DNA of 64,000 bases from the NCBI GenBank assembly GCA_964011275.1, contig CAXGOB010000016.1, forward strand, positions 7,835-71,834, given 5' to 3'. The notes below the pieces were generated by a model. The model did no database searches, was not told the DNA's origin, and was given only the letters and a program-made list of their open reading frames with translations. The DNA is from UBA7328 sp002471345 (GTDB lineage: Bacteria > Bacteroidota > Bacteroidia > Chitinophagales > Saprospiraceae). Shown piece after piece: positions 8,251-15,621 of the stretch (position 1 is its first letter; each line of letters begins with the position of its first letter). The position numbers and the translations under genes are program-made.

Positions 8251-9279
8251 TTATCGCATTATCCCTTCTCTACTAAGCCATCTATGATAAATCCTGGCGT
8301 TCTTATTATGATCAACTAGATCATTTGCAAATAAATGCTCTTCGTTATAACCTGGTTTTGCACACATGTAGAGATATTTATGGTCATCAGCATTTAGTAC
8401 TGCATCAATAGCTGTTGACTCTGGAATACATATAGGGCCTGGAGGTAAGCCTTGATTGAGATAGGTATTATATGGAGATTCAAATAAAAGCTGCTTATTT
8501 AATACTCTCTGTATTGTAAAATCACCAATAGCAAATACCACAGTAGGATCTGCTTGTAATGGCATTCCAAGTTTAATTCGATTAAGATATAGTCCAGCTA
8601 TGATGGGTTGTTCTGATCTCAAATTACTCTCTTTCTGTAAAATAGAGGCTAAGATGGTTACTTCCTGAGGAGTAAAACCTAATTCTGATGCTTTCTCTTT
8701 TCTATTCTTAGATGACCAAAATTTTTCATGTTCTTTGATCATCCTATCTACAAATTCTTGAGGGGTCATATCCCAATAAACTTGATAAGTATTTGGAATA
8801 TAAAGCGTAGCAACTGACTCCTCTGTAAGCCCTAATCCTTCTACGTTTTGCTCAGATAGTAAGACATTCAGAAGACTTAAGGAATCAGGTTCTATTTGTC
8901 GTCCTACCCTACCTGCTAACTCATCAATAGTTCGAATATTATTAAAAGTTATATCTATTGGATCTTGATTTCCAGACCTTAATTTTGAAATCAGATCTCT
9001 CATGCTTGTATTTGGCTTTATAATAAACCTTCCTGATTTGACCTGATCCTTTTTATAGTTCATTTGACCAGCTAAAACGTCAAATAAAAATGAGTTTTTA
9101 ATTATTTGTTCGCCTAGTAAATGATTGTTGACATCTTCATAAGACGCTCCAGTGGGGATAAACATCTCGTAATCTGATGTATTATTTACTCCTGGTCCCC
9201 ATAATGAAGTATACAGATAATACACTCCTCCACAGAAAAGGATAAAGATTAGAGTCATTATTAGAAATAACTTTCTCAT
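8251..9279 (-). CDS. mltG: Endolytic murein transglycosylase MltG
   Basis: The 342-residue protein has one N-terminal transmembrane segment (about residues 4-24), a LysM-like region (Y-E-M-F-I-P-T-G-A-S-Y-E-D-V), and the YceG/MltG catalytic block L-A-S-I-L-Q-K-E-S-N-L. E217 corresponds to the essential glutamate of the family. It is followed by L-Y-L-N-R-I-K-L-G-M-P-L-Q-A-D-P-T-V and the later N-T-Y-L-N-Q-G-L-P-P-G-P-I block. MltG cleaves nascent glycan strands in the inner-membrane-proximal periplasm and sets chain length. The gene lies 12 nt downstream of panB in the same direction, so the two are probably co-transcribed. All hallmark residues are present. Confidence 0.93.
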   Translation of the reverse strand: MRKLFLIMTLIFILFCGGVYYLYTSLWGPGVNNTSDYEMFIPTGASYEDVNNHLLGEQIIKNSFLFDVLAGQMNYKKDQVKSGRFIIKPNTSMRDLISKLRSGNQDPIDITFNNIRTIDELAGRVGRQIEPDSLSLLNVLLSEQNVEGLGLTEESVATLYIPNTYQVYWDMTPQEFVDRMIKEHEKFWSSKNRKEKASELGFTPQEVTILASILQKESNLRSEQPIIAGLYLNRIKLGMPLQADPTVVFAIGDFTIQRVLNKQLLFESPYNTYLNQGLPPGPICIPESTAIDAVLNADDHKYLYMCAKPGYNEEHLFANDLVDHNKNARIYHRWLSREGIMR

Positions 9280-9291
9280 CGTAATAAAGTC

Positions 9292-10110
9292 CTAGTATTG
9301 TTCTTTTTCATTTGGAAAATCAGAACTTTTCACATCTGCGACATATTGCTCTGCAGCACCTTTTATGGCTTTATATAGTTCCAAATACCTTCTAAGAAAT
9401 CGAGGATTAAAATCTTTCGTGATGCCTAATAAGTCATGAGTGACTAGCACTTGTCCATCAGTATGCATTCCTGCTCCTATTCCTATTGTTGGAATATTTA
9501 CGCTTTCTGTTACCTCTTTAGCTAATTTTGCAGGAATCTTTTCTAATACAATACCCATACATCCTTTTTCCTCCAATAAGTGAGCATCCGATCTCAACTT
9601 TTTAGCTTCCTCCTCCCCTTTTGCTCTTACGGTATATGTTCCAAATTTGTAGATAGATTGAGGAGTTAGTCCTAAATGTCCCATTACCGGAATCCCTGCA
9701 GATAGTATACGTTCAATGGATTCTACAATTTCACTTCCACCTTCGAGCTTCACACCATGTGCACCAGATTCTTTCATTATTCTGATGGCTGATTCAAGAG
9801 CTTTAGTTGAATTGCCCTGATAAGTACCAAATGGTAAGTCTACGATTACAAAAGCACGGTTGACTCCTCGAATTACAGATTGGGCATGATAAATCATTTG
9901 ATCCAACGTTATTGGTAAAGTTGTTTCATGCCCAGCCATCACATTAGATGCAGAATCTCCTACGAGCAAAACTTCAACTCCAGCATCATCTAATATTCTT
10001 GCCATCGAAAAGTCATAGGCCGTGAGCATTGATATCTTTTCACCTCTTGACTTCATACCTCTCAACACATGAGTAGTTACTCGTTTTATTTCTGCTTTTG
10101 CTACTGACAT
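9292..10110 (-). CDS. panB: 3-methyl-2-oxobutanoate hydroxymethyltransferase (pantothenate synthesis)
   Basis: The 272-residue length and motifs match PanB, which transfers a hydroxymethyl group from 5,10-methylenetetrahydrofolate to 2-oxoisovalerate to make ketopantoate. Visible blocks are M-L-T-A-Y-D at 28-33, G-D-S-A-S-N-V-M-A-G at 51-60 (metal-binding D52), V-D-L-P-F-G-T-Y at 90-97 (D91), G-H-L-G-L-T-P-Q-S at 144-152, and V-L-E-K-I-P with the probable catalytic E190. A late I-G-I-G-A-G block binds substrate. No panC, panD or ketopantoate reductase gene is adjacent. The gene is followed by mltG and is cytosolic. The start is the ATG at 10110, just before the T-V-S-like N-terminus common in the family. 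Confidence 0.95.
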   Translation of the reverse strand: MSVAKAEIKRVTTHVLRGMKSRGEKISMLTAYDFSMARILDDAGVEVLLVGDSASNVMAGHETTLPITLDQMIYHAQSVIRGVNRAFVIVDLPFGTYQGNSTKALESAIRIMKESGAHGVKLEGGSEIVESIERILSAGIPVMGHLGLTPQSIYKFGTYTVRAKGEEEAKKLRSDAHLLEEKGCMGIVLEKIPAKLAKEVTESVNIPTIGIGAGMHTDGQVLVTHDLLGITKDFNPRFLRRYLELYKAIKGAAEQYVADVKSSDFPNEKEQY

Positions 10111-10189
10111 TACTCTTATTTAGATAAGGATGTGCAAGTTAGCTGTTTTACATAAATGACTTTTTATAAAAATCAGATTTTAAGATTCT

Positions 10190-12724
10190 TTAATGTTTTA
10201 CTATCCGTTCTAGAATCTTCTTCTGATTAACTAATAGAGTTTCAATCATTTTCTGTTGTTTTTCGATCGTATTTTGCTGCTCTTTCATTCCTTCTATCAA
10301 AAGAGGAACAAAACGGGTATAACTTACTGCCAAATGGCCATCTGGATTTTCTCTGATTAGTTCTGGAAATAGTGATTCTACCTCTTGAGCCATTAGGCCA
10401 ATTTGGCTTTCATTTGACAGAGATTTGTTTTTCCAATTATAGCTATATCCATTAAGTAGTAAAAGCTTAGGTAAGACTTGAGCAAGTAGGTTAATATTCG
10501 TTTTCAATCTAATGTCACTATTTTCAGTCAATGTACCTGTAAGTGTTGCATTTCCATCACCAAATAACTTGAGTGCACTTGTGGGATTACCTCCTTCTGA
10601 ATATAAAAAATTCATAACCGCAGTCGCTGAGTTCCCATCTGCTAGTGGTTTAGTTCCAATAGACCATGAATTCGTATCAACATTTGCATTTAAAAATTTT
10701 ATTCTAACCGATCCGTCTTGAGTTGTTTCTTCAAGTAAAAGCTGCTGTTTAGTATCTGTTGCTGTAGTTTTTGAGTGAATTGTAGCTTGAGGTGATTGAG
10801 TACCAATTCCAAGATTTGTAGAAGAATTCCCCACAACGGCGCAATCAGAGCAATCTACTTTTGCATTCCTTCCTATAGCAATAGCATTGTCTAGAGAATC
10901 TGTTACAACATTCATTCCTGCATTAGCCCCAATAAAGACATTATTATCACCTCTCACATTTATTACCCCAGCTCCAGAGCCTATGAAAGTATTGTATTCA
11001 CCACTTAAAGATAGGAAACCTGCAGAAGCTCCGATATAAGTGTTATTACCCCCTTGTGAAGAGAGCCCTGCTGAAGATCCAAAAAAGGAATTGTTATCAT
11101 CAGTATTAGTGACTCCGGTATTTGATCCATAGTAAGTATTATCTTCCCCTATCACATTATTCATTCCCGCACGATAACCTGTAAATGTGTTATTACGAAC
11201 AGAAGAAAAATCACCGTGCACTCCTGCTTTTCTGCCTATAATGAGTGAGGTAGAATCAATGCTTTCTGCAAGATCTAGAGTTCCTACAATTTTGCTCTCT
11301 CCTACTACATAAAGCCTCTGTTCAGGAGAAGCAGTACCAATACCTAAATTAACAGCGTATTCATCAATACCTCCTATGACTGCACAATTATCACATTCAA
11401 CATTTGCCCGAGAACCTATAGCAATGGCGTATTCTAGAGAATCAAATTCCAAATCTGCATCATATCCTATTGTGGTATTATAATTACCAGTTTTATTGCC
11501 TTTTCCTGAACTATATCCGAGAAACACATTATAATCTCCTTCACTATTATTCAGTCCTGAACTTTCACCAAAAAAAGAATTCCATTTTCCAGAAGTATTA
11601 AGCATACCACTTTCATGACCGAAGAAAGAATTACTCCTTCCACTTTGATTTGACATTCCAGCAGTTTGACCAAAAAAACTATTGGAAAACCCTGATTTGT
11701 TGGAGGCTCCAGCAAGAGAGCCAAAAAAAGTATTGGTAAGCTCCCCAGTATTGATACTATCTCCAGCTAAAAAGCCCCAATAAGTAGAGGTAGAATCAGA
11801 GTCATTTACAGCACTCAAGTTTCCTTCTATTAACACATCTCCTACTACGTGCAATTTCTTTTGGGGAATTGATGTGCCTATACCAACATTTACTGAATCC
11901 ACACCTGTACCTCCTATGACAGCGCAATTATGACACCCAACTTGGGCATTATAACCAATAGCGATTGCTCTGTCAATTGAATCTGGTAAAAAGGATTCTG
12001 AGACATCTGCACTTGCACCAAGAAATGTATTTCTTGTTCCATTCTTTCTACTATTTCCGGATTGGGCTCCTAGAAATGAGTTGTCTATACCACTCTCATG
12101 CAAAAAACCACTAAGATATCCTATAAAAGTATTTAATCTGCCTGAGGTATTCCTATTTCCAGCTTGGGATCCAAAGAAGGAGTTTCTGTCACCAATGGTA
12201 TTTCGGTTTCCACTCTTGTATCCAAAAAAGGAATTCTGAAAACCAGATGTATTATCCTGACCTGAGAATGAACCATAAATCGAATTTTGCATGCCAGACG
12301 AATTCATTTCTCCAGATTTAAAACCAACAAAAGTATTATCATGCCCCATGTGAGAGGAATACCCACTGAGATATCCAATGAAAAGAGATGTGCTATCATC
12401 ATGGTGGCCTAATTGTAACAATCCATCAATTTTCGCAGTGCCATCAACATCTAAAAGAGGTGTTTGACCAAAAAGTGGGGACATGATAGATGAAAAGCAG
12501 AAGAAAAGGACTAATTGTAAAGTAAGAAGGTTAGCTAGAAATGCCTTTCTCACTAGACCTGCTGTATTTTTAACTTTCATTTTAGAAAGCAAATTTTTCC
12601 GATGACTAGTGGCAGTATGATTACTGATAAATAGTTTGTGAGCTATCTCTGAAGTGGTGTATTCATGTGAGATTAGTCTTAGCACTTCTAGTTCTCTTTT
12701 TGTGATTTTTTCGGCATGTTTCAT
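10190..12724 (-). CDS. LuxR HTH - membrane segment - triple fibre module - S74 self-cleaving chaperone fusion
   Basis: Counting from the ATG at 12724 (844 residues), residues 7-62 form a LuxR/GerE HTH (I-T-K-R-E-L-E-V-L-R-L-I-S ... V-K-N-T-A-G-L-V-R). Residues 63-85 are strongly hydrophobic. Residues 92-655 contain three modules of about 180 residues. Each opens with an x-G-x-L-x-L-x-x-x-x-D-S-T-S block, continues with N-S-F-F-G-x-x-S-G-type repeats, and ends with A-I-A-I-G and C-x-x-C-A-V-[IV]-G (Cys pairs at 264/267, 445/448, 625/628). The C-terminus has N-S-D-I-R-L-K with S736 and K741, the Ser/Lys spacing of peptidase S74 chaperones, then G-L-M-A-Q-E-V and a terminal coiled coil. S74 domains trimerise fibres and cut themselves off at the Ser. 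The HTH implies a membrane-tethered regulator, which is inference. A secretory start at M49 is the main alternative. A TTG start at 12757 is less likely. Confidence 0.8.
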   Translation of the reverse strand: MKHAEKITKRELEVLRLISHEYTTSEIAHKLFISNHTATSHRKNLLSKMKVKNTAGLVRKAFLANLLTLQLVLFFCFSSIMSPLFGQTPLLDVDGTAKIDGLLQLGHHDDSTSLFIGYLSGYSSHMGHDNTFVGFKSGEMNSSGMQNSIYGSFSGQDNTSGFQNSFFGYKSGNRNTIGDRNSFFGSQAGNRNTSGRLNTFIGYLSGFLHESGIDNSFLGAQSGNSRKNGTRNTFLGASADVSESFLPDSIDRAIAIGYNAQVGCHNCAVIGGTGVDSVNVGIGTSIPQKKLHVVGDVLIEGNLSAVNDSDSTSTYWGFLAGDSINTGELTNTFFGSLAGASNKSGFSNSFFGQTAGMSNQSGRSNSFFGHESGMLNTSGKWNSFFGESSGLNNSEGDYNVFLGYSSGKGNKTGNYNTTIGYDADLEFDSLEYAIAIGSRANVECDNCAVIGGIDEYAVNLGIGTASPEQRLYVVGESKIVGTLDLAESIDSTSLIIGRKAGVHGDFSSVRNNTFTGYRAGMNNVIGEDNTYYGSNTGVTNTDDNNSFFGSSAGLSSQGGNNTYIGASAGFLSLSGEYNTFIGSGAGVINVRGDNNVFIGANAGMNVVTDSLDNAIAIGRNAKVDCSDCAVVGNSSTNLGIGTQSPQATIHSKTTATDTKQQLLLEETTQDGSVRIKFLNANVDTNSWSIGTKPLADGNSATAVMNFLYSEGGNPTSALKLFGDGNATLTGTLTENSDIRLKTNINLLAQVLPKLLLLNGYSYNWKNKSLSNESQIGLMAQEVESLFPELIRENPDGHLAVSYTRFVPLLIEGMKEQQNTIEKQQKMIETLLVNQKKILERIVKH

Positions 12725-12846
12725 TCCTTTAGTTTTTTTGTTTTTTGATCTATCCAAACTGACATATCTAATACCATTTCAGACATGATGTAATTAAGAG
12801 AATCAGATAATTCTAACTCTTCAGACTTGTCACTTTCTTCATTCAT
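12721..12846 (-). CDS. Possible 41-residue acidic peptide coupled to the HTH-S74 gene
   Basis: This short frame (M-N-E-E-S-D-K-S-E-E-L-E-L-S-D ... to K-K-L-K-E) lies in the leader of the HTH-S74 gene. Its TGA overlaps the next ATG as ATGA, a common arrangement for translational coupling. Residues 1-15 are highly acidic and the end is basic. I do not recognise a family. The frame stays open upstream to an ATG at 12906, but that codon sits inside the dyad operator at 12897-12915, so the ATG at 12846 is the better start. It could instead be a chance open frame in a 5' leader. Composition and coupling favour a real small protein only moderately. Confidence 0.35.
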   Translation of the reverse strand: MNEESDKSEELELSDSLNYIMSEMVLDMSVWIDQKTKKLKE

Positions 12847-12896
12847 TGATAACACGAATAAGTACTTCAAAAATGAATTATTGGGAAATACTAGAA

Positions 12897-12915
12897 TGTC
12901 ACCCATGTGGGTGAT
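12897..12915. promoter_or_regulatory. Dyad operator TCACC-N6-GGTGA, copy 1
   Basis: The 19-nt element TGTCACCCATGTGGGTGAT has arms CACCCA/TGGGTG around TG. It matches the element at 15541-15559 at 16 of 19 positions. It lies about 50 bp upstream of the small-peptide ATG and 57 bp after the response regulator stop, where a promoter for the HTH-S74 transcript would sit. It is a likely binding site for a dimeric LuxR-type regulator, by inference from symmetry and context. Confidence 0.6.
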
Positions 12916-12971
12916 ATTTAAAATTTGATGAATTCAAGATTGAGAATTCTAAGAGATGTCAAATGATTCCT

Positions 12972-13577
12972 TTAGCTTAAAATTTTCTTCACAAGAGTCA
13001 CACGATCTGTCACATTGATTTTTTGAAATATTCTTTTGACATGAGTTTTTACAGTGTTGATTGAGATGAAGTGATTTGAAGCTATCTGACTATTGTTACA
13101 TCCACTGATTATATCCAGTAGAACCTCATACTCTTTATCACTCAAGTTTGGTTGAGCTACTGCGTCAACATGCACTTTTGTAATATTCTTTTGATTCATT
13201 TCCTGGCTATGGTTATATATAGCCATCTCTATAGTGGTAAGTAAATCTTTATCTTTAAATGGTTTAGTCAGATAACCTTTTGGTCGAGTCTTTTTAGCTT
13301 TCTCCAATGTGTCCCTATCGCTCAAGGAGGTCAGGAAAATAAATGGAATTTGGTATTTTTCATTTATAATTTCTGCTATCTCAATGCCATTTTTACTGCC
13401 TCTAATATTAATGTCTAGGATGACCATGTCAGGTCTAGATTTGTAAATAGAATCCATAGCATTTTCACTATCGTAGCAAATATCACTTATATCGTACCCT
13501 AGCTCATTTAAGCTAATTCTAATATCTTCTGCGATGAGGACTTCATCTTCTACAATGAGAATTCTATAATTTTCCAA
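12972..13577 (-). CDS. Response regulator, REC-LuxR (NarL/FixJ type)
   Basis: The 201-residue protein has an N-terminal receiver domain with the acidic pair E10/D11 (I-V-E-D-E), phosphoacceptor D55 in V-I-L-D-I-N, T83 in F-L-T-S, and K105 in T-K-P-F. The C-terminal LuxR HTH spans about residues 141-200 (L-S-D-K-E-Y-E-V-L-L-D-I-I ... S-I-N-T-V-K-T-H-V-K-R-I-F). The start appears to be TTG at 13577, three bases after the kinase stop, so kinase and regulator are co-translated partners. Regulators of this type dimerise on phosphorylation and bind short dyads. The TCACC-N6-GGTGA sites flanking the cluster are natural candidates (inference). Confidence 0.92.
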   Translation of the reverse strand: MENYRILIVEDEVLIAEDIRISLNELGYDISDICYDSENAMDSIYKSRPDMVILDINIRGSKNGIEIAEIINEKYQIPFIFLTSLSDRDTLEKAKKTRPKGYLTKPFKDKDLLTTIEMAIYNHSQEMNQKNITKVHVDAVAQPNLSDKEYEVLLDIISGCNNSQIASNHFISINTVKTHVKRIFQKINVTDRVTLVKKILS

Positions 13578-13580
13578 TGA

Positions 13581-15461
13581 TCAAGAATAATCTTTGATGA
13601 GAAAATTAGCTATTGTTCCATTCGAACCGTCCAAAACAAAATCTGCCTTTAATCTTTTGGCAAAAGAATGAATAAGTCTCATCCCTAAGCTTTTCTTATT
13701 AATATTTTTTGGATTAAAACCAGTTCCATTATCTGAAACCATGAGCCGAAGTCTATCAGATTCTTTTTTTAGAATCAATGATATTTCTGGGTTTGATACA
13801 TTCTTAAAAGCATATTTGAGGGAGTTTGTCACCAATTCATTGATTATCAAACCAATTGGAACGACAGTATCAACATCCAAATAAATATCCTCCAAATCCA
13901 GCTTCAACGAAATACTCTGGCTATTCTGATTATAGTTTTCTACCAACTCTTCGCTTAACTCTTTGAGGTAAGATGGCATATGTATACCAGTAAGGTTATC
14001 TTCCTGATACAAGTTCTGATGTATCAGAGCCATAGACCTGACTCTACTTTGACCTTCTGCAAGTACTTTTTGGGTAGCCGTATCAGTGACATTTTTGGAC
14101 TGTAATTTGAGAAGGCTTGAAATTACTTGCAAATTGTTTTTTACTCGATGATGGATTTCTTTAAGTAAGACTTCTTTCTCTTTGTGCTGTTTATCAATTT
14201 CTCTTTTTTGACTATATATTCTGAAAAAAAAATAAGATAAAAGAGCAATAACTATAGCAAAGCCCCATAAACCAAATTGCTGTTGATTGATTCTAATTCG
14301 ATTGATCTTATCCTCAAAAGCTAGTCTCTCAATTTGAGCCTCCTTTTCTTTAGCTTGATATTTTGTTTCTGCATCATTTACTGTCTGTGCCATTTCCTTT
14401 GTCACAGTAGAATCTTTAATAGAGCTTAACTCTTCAGTGAAAAAGAGAGCATTCTCATAATCTTCTAAATTCTTATATGCCTTCCTCAAATTATCAGCAA
14501 TATGCTCTTGAAATTTTACAAAATTTTGCTCTTTTACAAACTCATATTGAGGCTTTAATAAATCAATAATCTCATGATTTTTTCCTTGAGTTAAGTAAAC
14601 AAGAGACAATTGACTCGATGCAGCAGCTGCACCCCGATTATGGCCCATTGTTTTGAAAAGTTGTAATGACCTCAAAATTAAGACTTCCGCTTTTCCAAAT
14701 TCTTTGAGGAATACATAAACCCTTCCTAAGTTTCCACTAGCTAGTGCTTCAAGTCTATTTTCATTCCTAGTTTTTGTAAAATCTAAAACTTTTTCAAGCA
14801 GAGGAATTGCTTTCTCGTGTTCACCCTTCATACTATGGGTTATAGCCATATTAGCGAGATAACCATGAGCAGGTCTCAATGTACCCGCCTCCATTCCTGC
14901 TTGATATGCCTTTTCATAGTATTCCAGAGCTTTGTCCAGTTGCTTTGACCTTTCCATAACCGTTCCAAGGCTATTGTATGCGCCGCTCAGGCCAGCTTTG
15001 TCATCAATTCTTTGAAAAATAGGAACAACATTCATAAGAAGCTCCGTAGCATCTGAATATTCTCCGTTTCTAATTTTCACATCAGCTTTCTTATCTAATA
15101 TGTCTGGAATAGAGATGTCACTAGTATCAGTAACACTATCATTCATTGCGTTATCTAGGAACATCAATGCGTGATCATGCATTCCAATATCTAGACACAC
15201 TTCTGCTTGGTGGTAGTAGTATTTCGTGCTAAGAATTGAGTGAGATAATGTATCAAATAAGAAAGAAGCCTTTTTAAAGTAGGACAGTGATGAATCTGAA
15301 GAAACTTCCCTCCATTCTAAAGCTAGTTCTATTGACAATTCAGCTTTCTCAAACCTATCTTCTGCTATAGAGATAGTTTGATTGAGTGAATCAATACGTG
15401 GGTTTTGTGATAATAGAAGAATAGGAAAGTGAAGAACAAAAAAAATAATTATCCATTTCAT
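13581..15461 (-). CDS. HisKA_2-family sensor histidine kinase with exported TPR domain
   Basis: Translation from the ATG at 15461 (626 residues) gives a clean signal peptide (M-K-W-I-I-I-F-F-V-L-H-F-P-I-L-L-L-S-Q). The longer frame to 15515 begins with TTG and adds an unlikely 18-residue n-region. Residues about 30-370 are TPR helices, which should be periplasmic. A transmembrane helix follows (F-G-L-W-G-F-A-I-V-I-A-L-L-S-Y-F-F-F). The cytoplasmic part has E-I-H-H-R-V-K-N-N-L-Q, the HisKA_2 phosphoacceptor box (H438), an N-box N-E-L-V-T-N-S-L-K-Y near 541, and D-N-G-T-G-F near 577. TPR-kinases of this layout are common in Bacteroidota, but their ligands are unknown. The gene is first in the cluster, and an operator copy lies 80 bp upstream. 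Confidence 0.92.
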   Translation of the reverse strand: MKWIIIFFVLHFPILLLSQNPRIDSLNQTISIAEDRFEKAELSIELALEWREVSSDSSLSYFKKASFLFDTLSHSILSTKYYYHQAEVCLDIGMHDHALMFLDNAMNDSVTDTSDISIPDILDKKADVKIRNGEYSDATELLMNVVPIFQRIDDKAGLSGAYNSLGTVMERSKQLDKALEYYEKAYQAGMEAGTLRPAHGYLANMAITHSMKGEHEKAIPLLEKVLDFTKTRNENRLEALASGNLGRVYVFLKEFGKAEVLILRSLQLFKTMGHNRGAAAASSQLSLVYLTQGKNHEIIDLLKPQYEFVKEQNFVKFQEHIADNLRKAYKNLEDYENALFFTEELSSIKDSTVTKEMAQTVNDAETKYQAKEKEAQIERLAFEDKINRIRINQQQFGLWGFAIVIALLSYFFFRIYSQKREIDKQHKEKEVLLKEIHHRVKNNLQVISSLLKLQSKNVTDTATQKVLAEGQSRVRSMALIHQNLYQEDNLTGIHMPSYLKELSEELVENYNQNSQSISLKLDLEDIYLDVDTVVPIGLIINELVTNSLKYAFKNVSNPEISLILKKESDRLRLMVSDNGTGFNPKNINKKSLGMRLIHSFAKRLKADFVLDGSNGTIANFLIKDYS

Positions 15462-15540
15462 AGCAACAGAGCATTCAGGCTTAAGATAAAAACAATAAAC
15501 ATTTTTAAATCCCAAAACTGAGCTAAATCTGGAGACCTAT

Positions 15541-15559
15541 TGTCACCCACCTAGGTGAT
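15541..15559. promoter_or_regulatory. Dyad operator TCACC-N6-GGTGA, copy 2
   Basis: The element TGTCACCCACCTAGGTGAT contains the perfect palindrome CACCTAGGTG (15548-15557) and the outer arms TCACC/GGTGA. It shares 16 of 19 bases with the copy at 12897-12915. It lies in the 160-bp gap between the kinase gene (start 15461) and the divergent aminotransferase gene (start 15622), so it could control either. Confidence 0.6.
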
Positions 15560-15621
15560 TTACCTCTTAGATCCGAAGTATTGAACAATTTTGTTATCGC
15601 TAATATTCTTATTTTTCAAGT

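Noticed and set aside
10800..12400. Regularly repeated short DNA segments resembling a repeat array
   Set aside because: They encode the N-S-F-F-G-x-x-S-G protein repeats of the fibre modules in one open frame; spacing and sequence vary as in protein repeats, and there is no cas gene.
12725..12757. TTG start at 12757 for the HTH-S74 gene
   Set aside because: It adds 11 Lys-rich residues before the HTH, while the ATG at 12724 overlaps the upstream stop (ATGA) and matches the usual short N-terminus.
15462..15515. Longer histidine kinase start at 15515
   Set aside because: The codon is TTG and the extra 18 residues spoil a clean signal peptide that begins at the ATG 15461.
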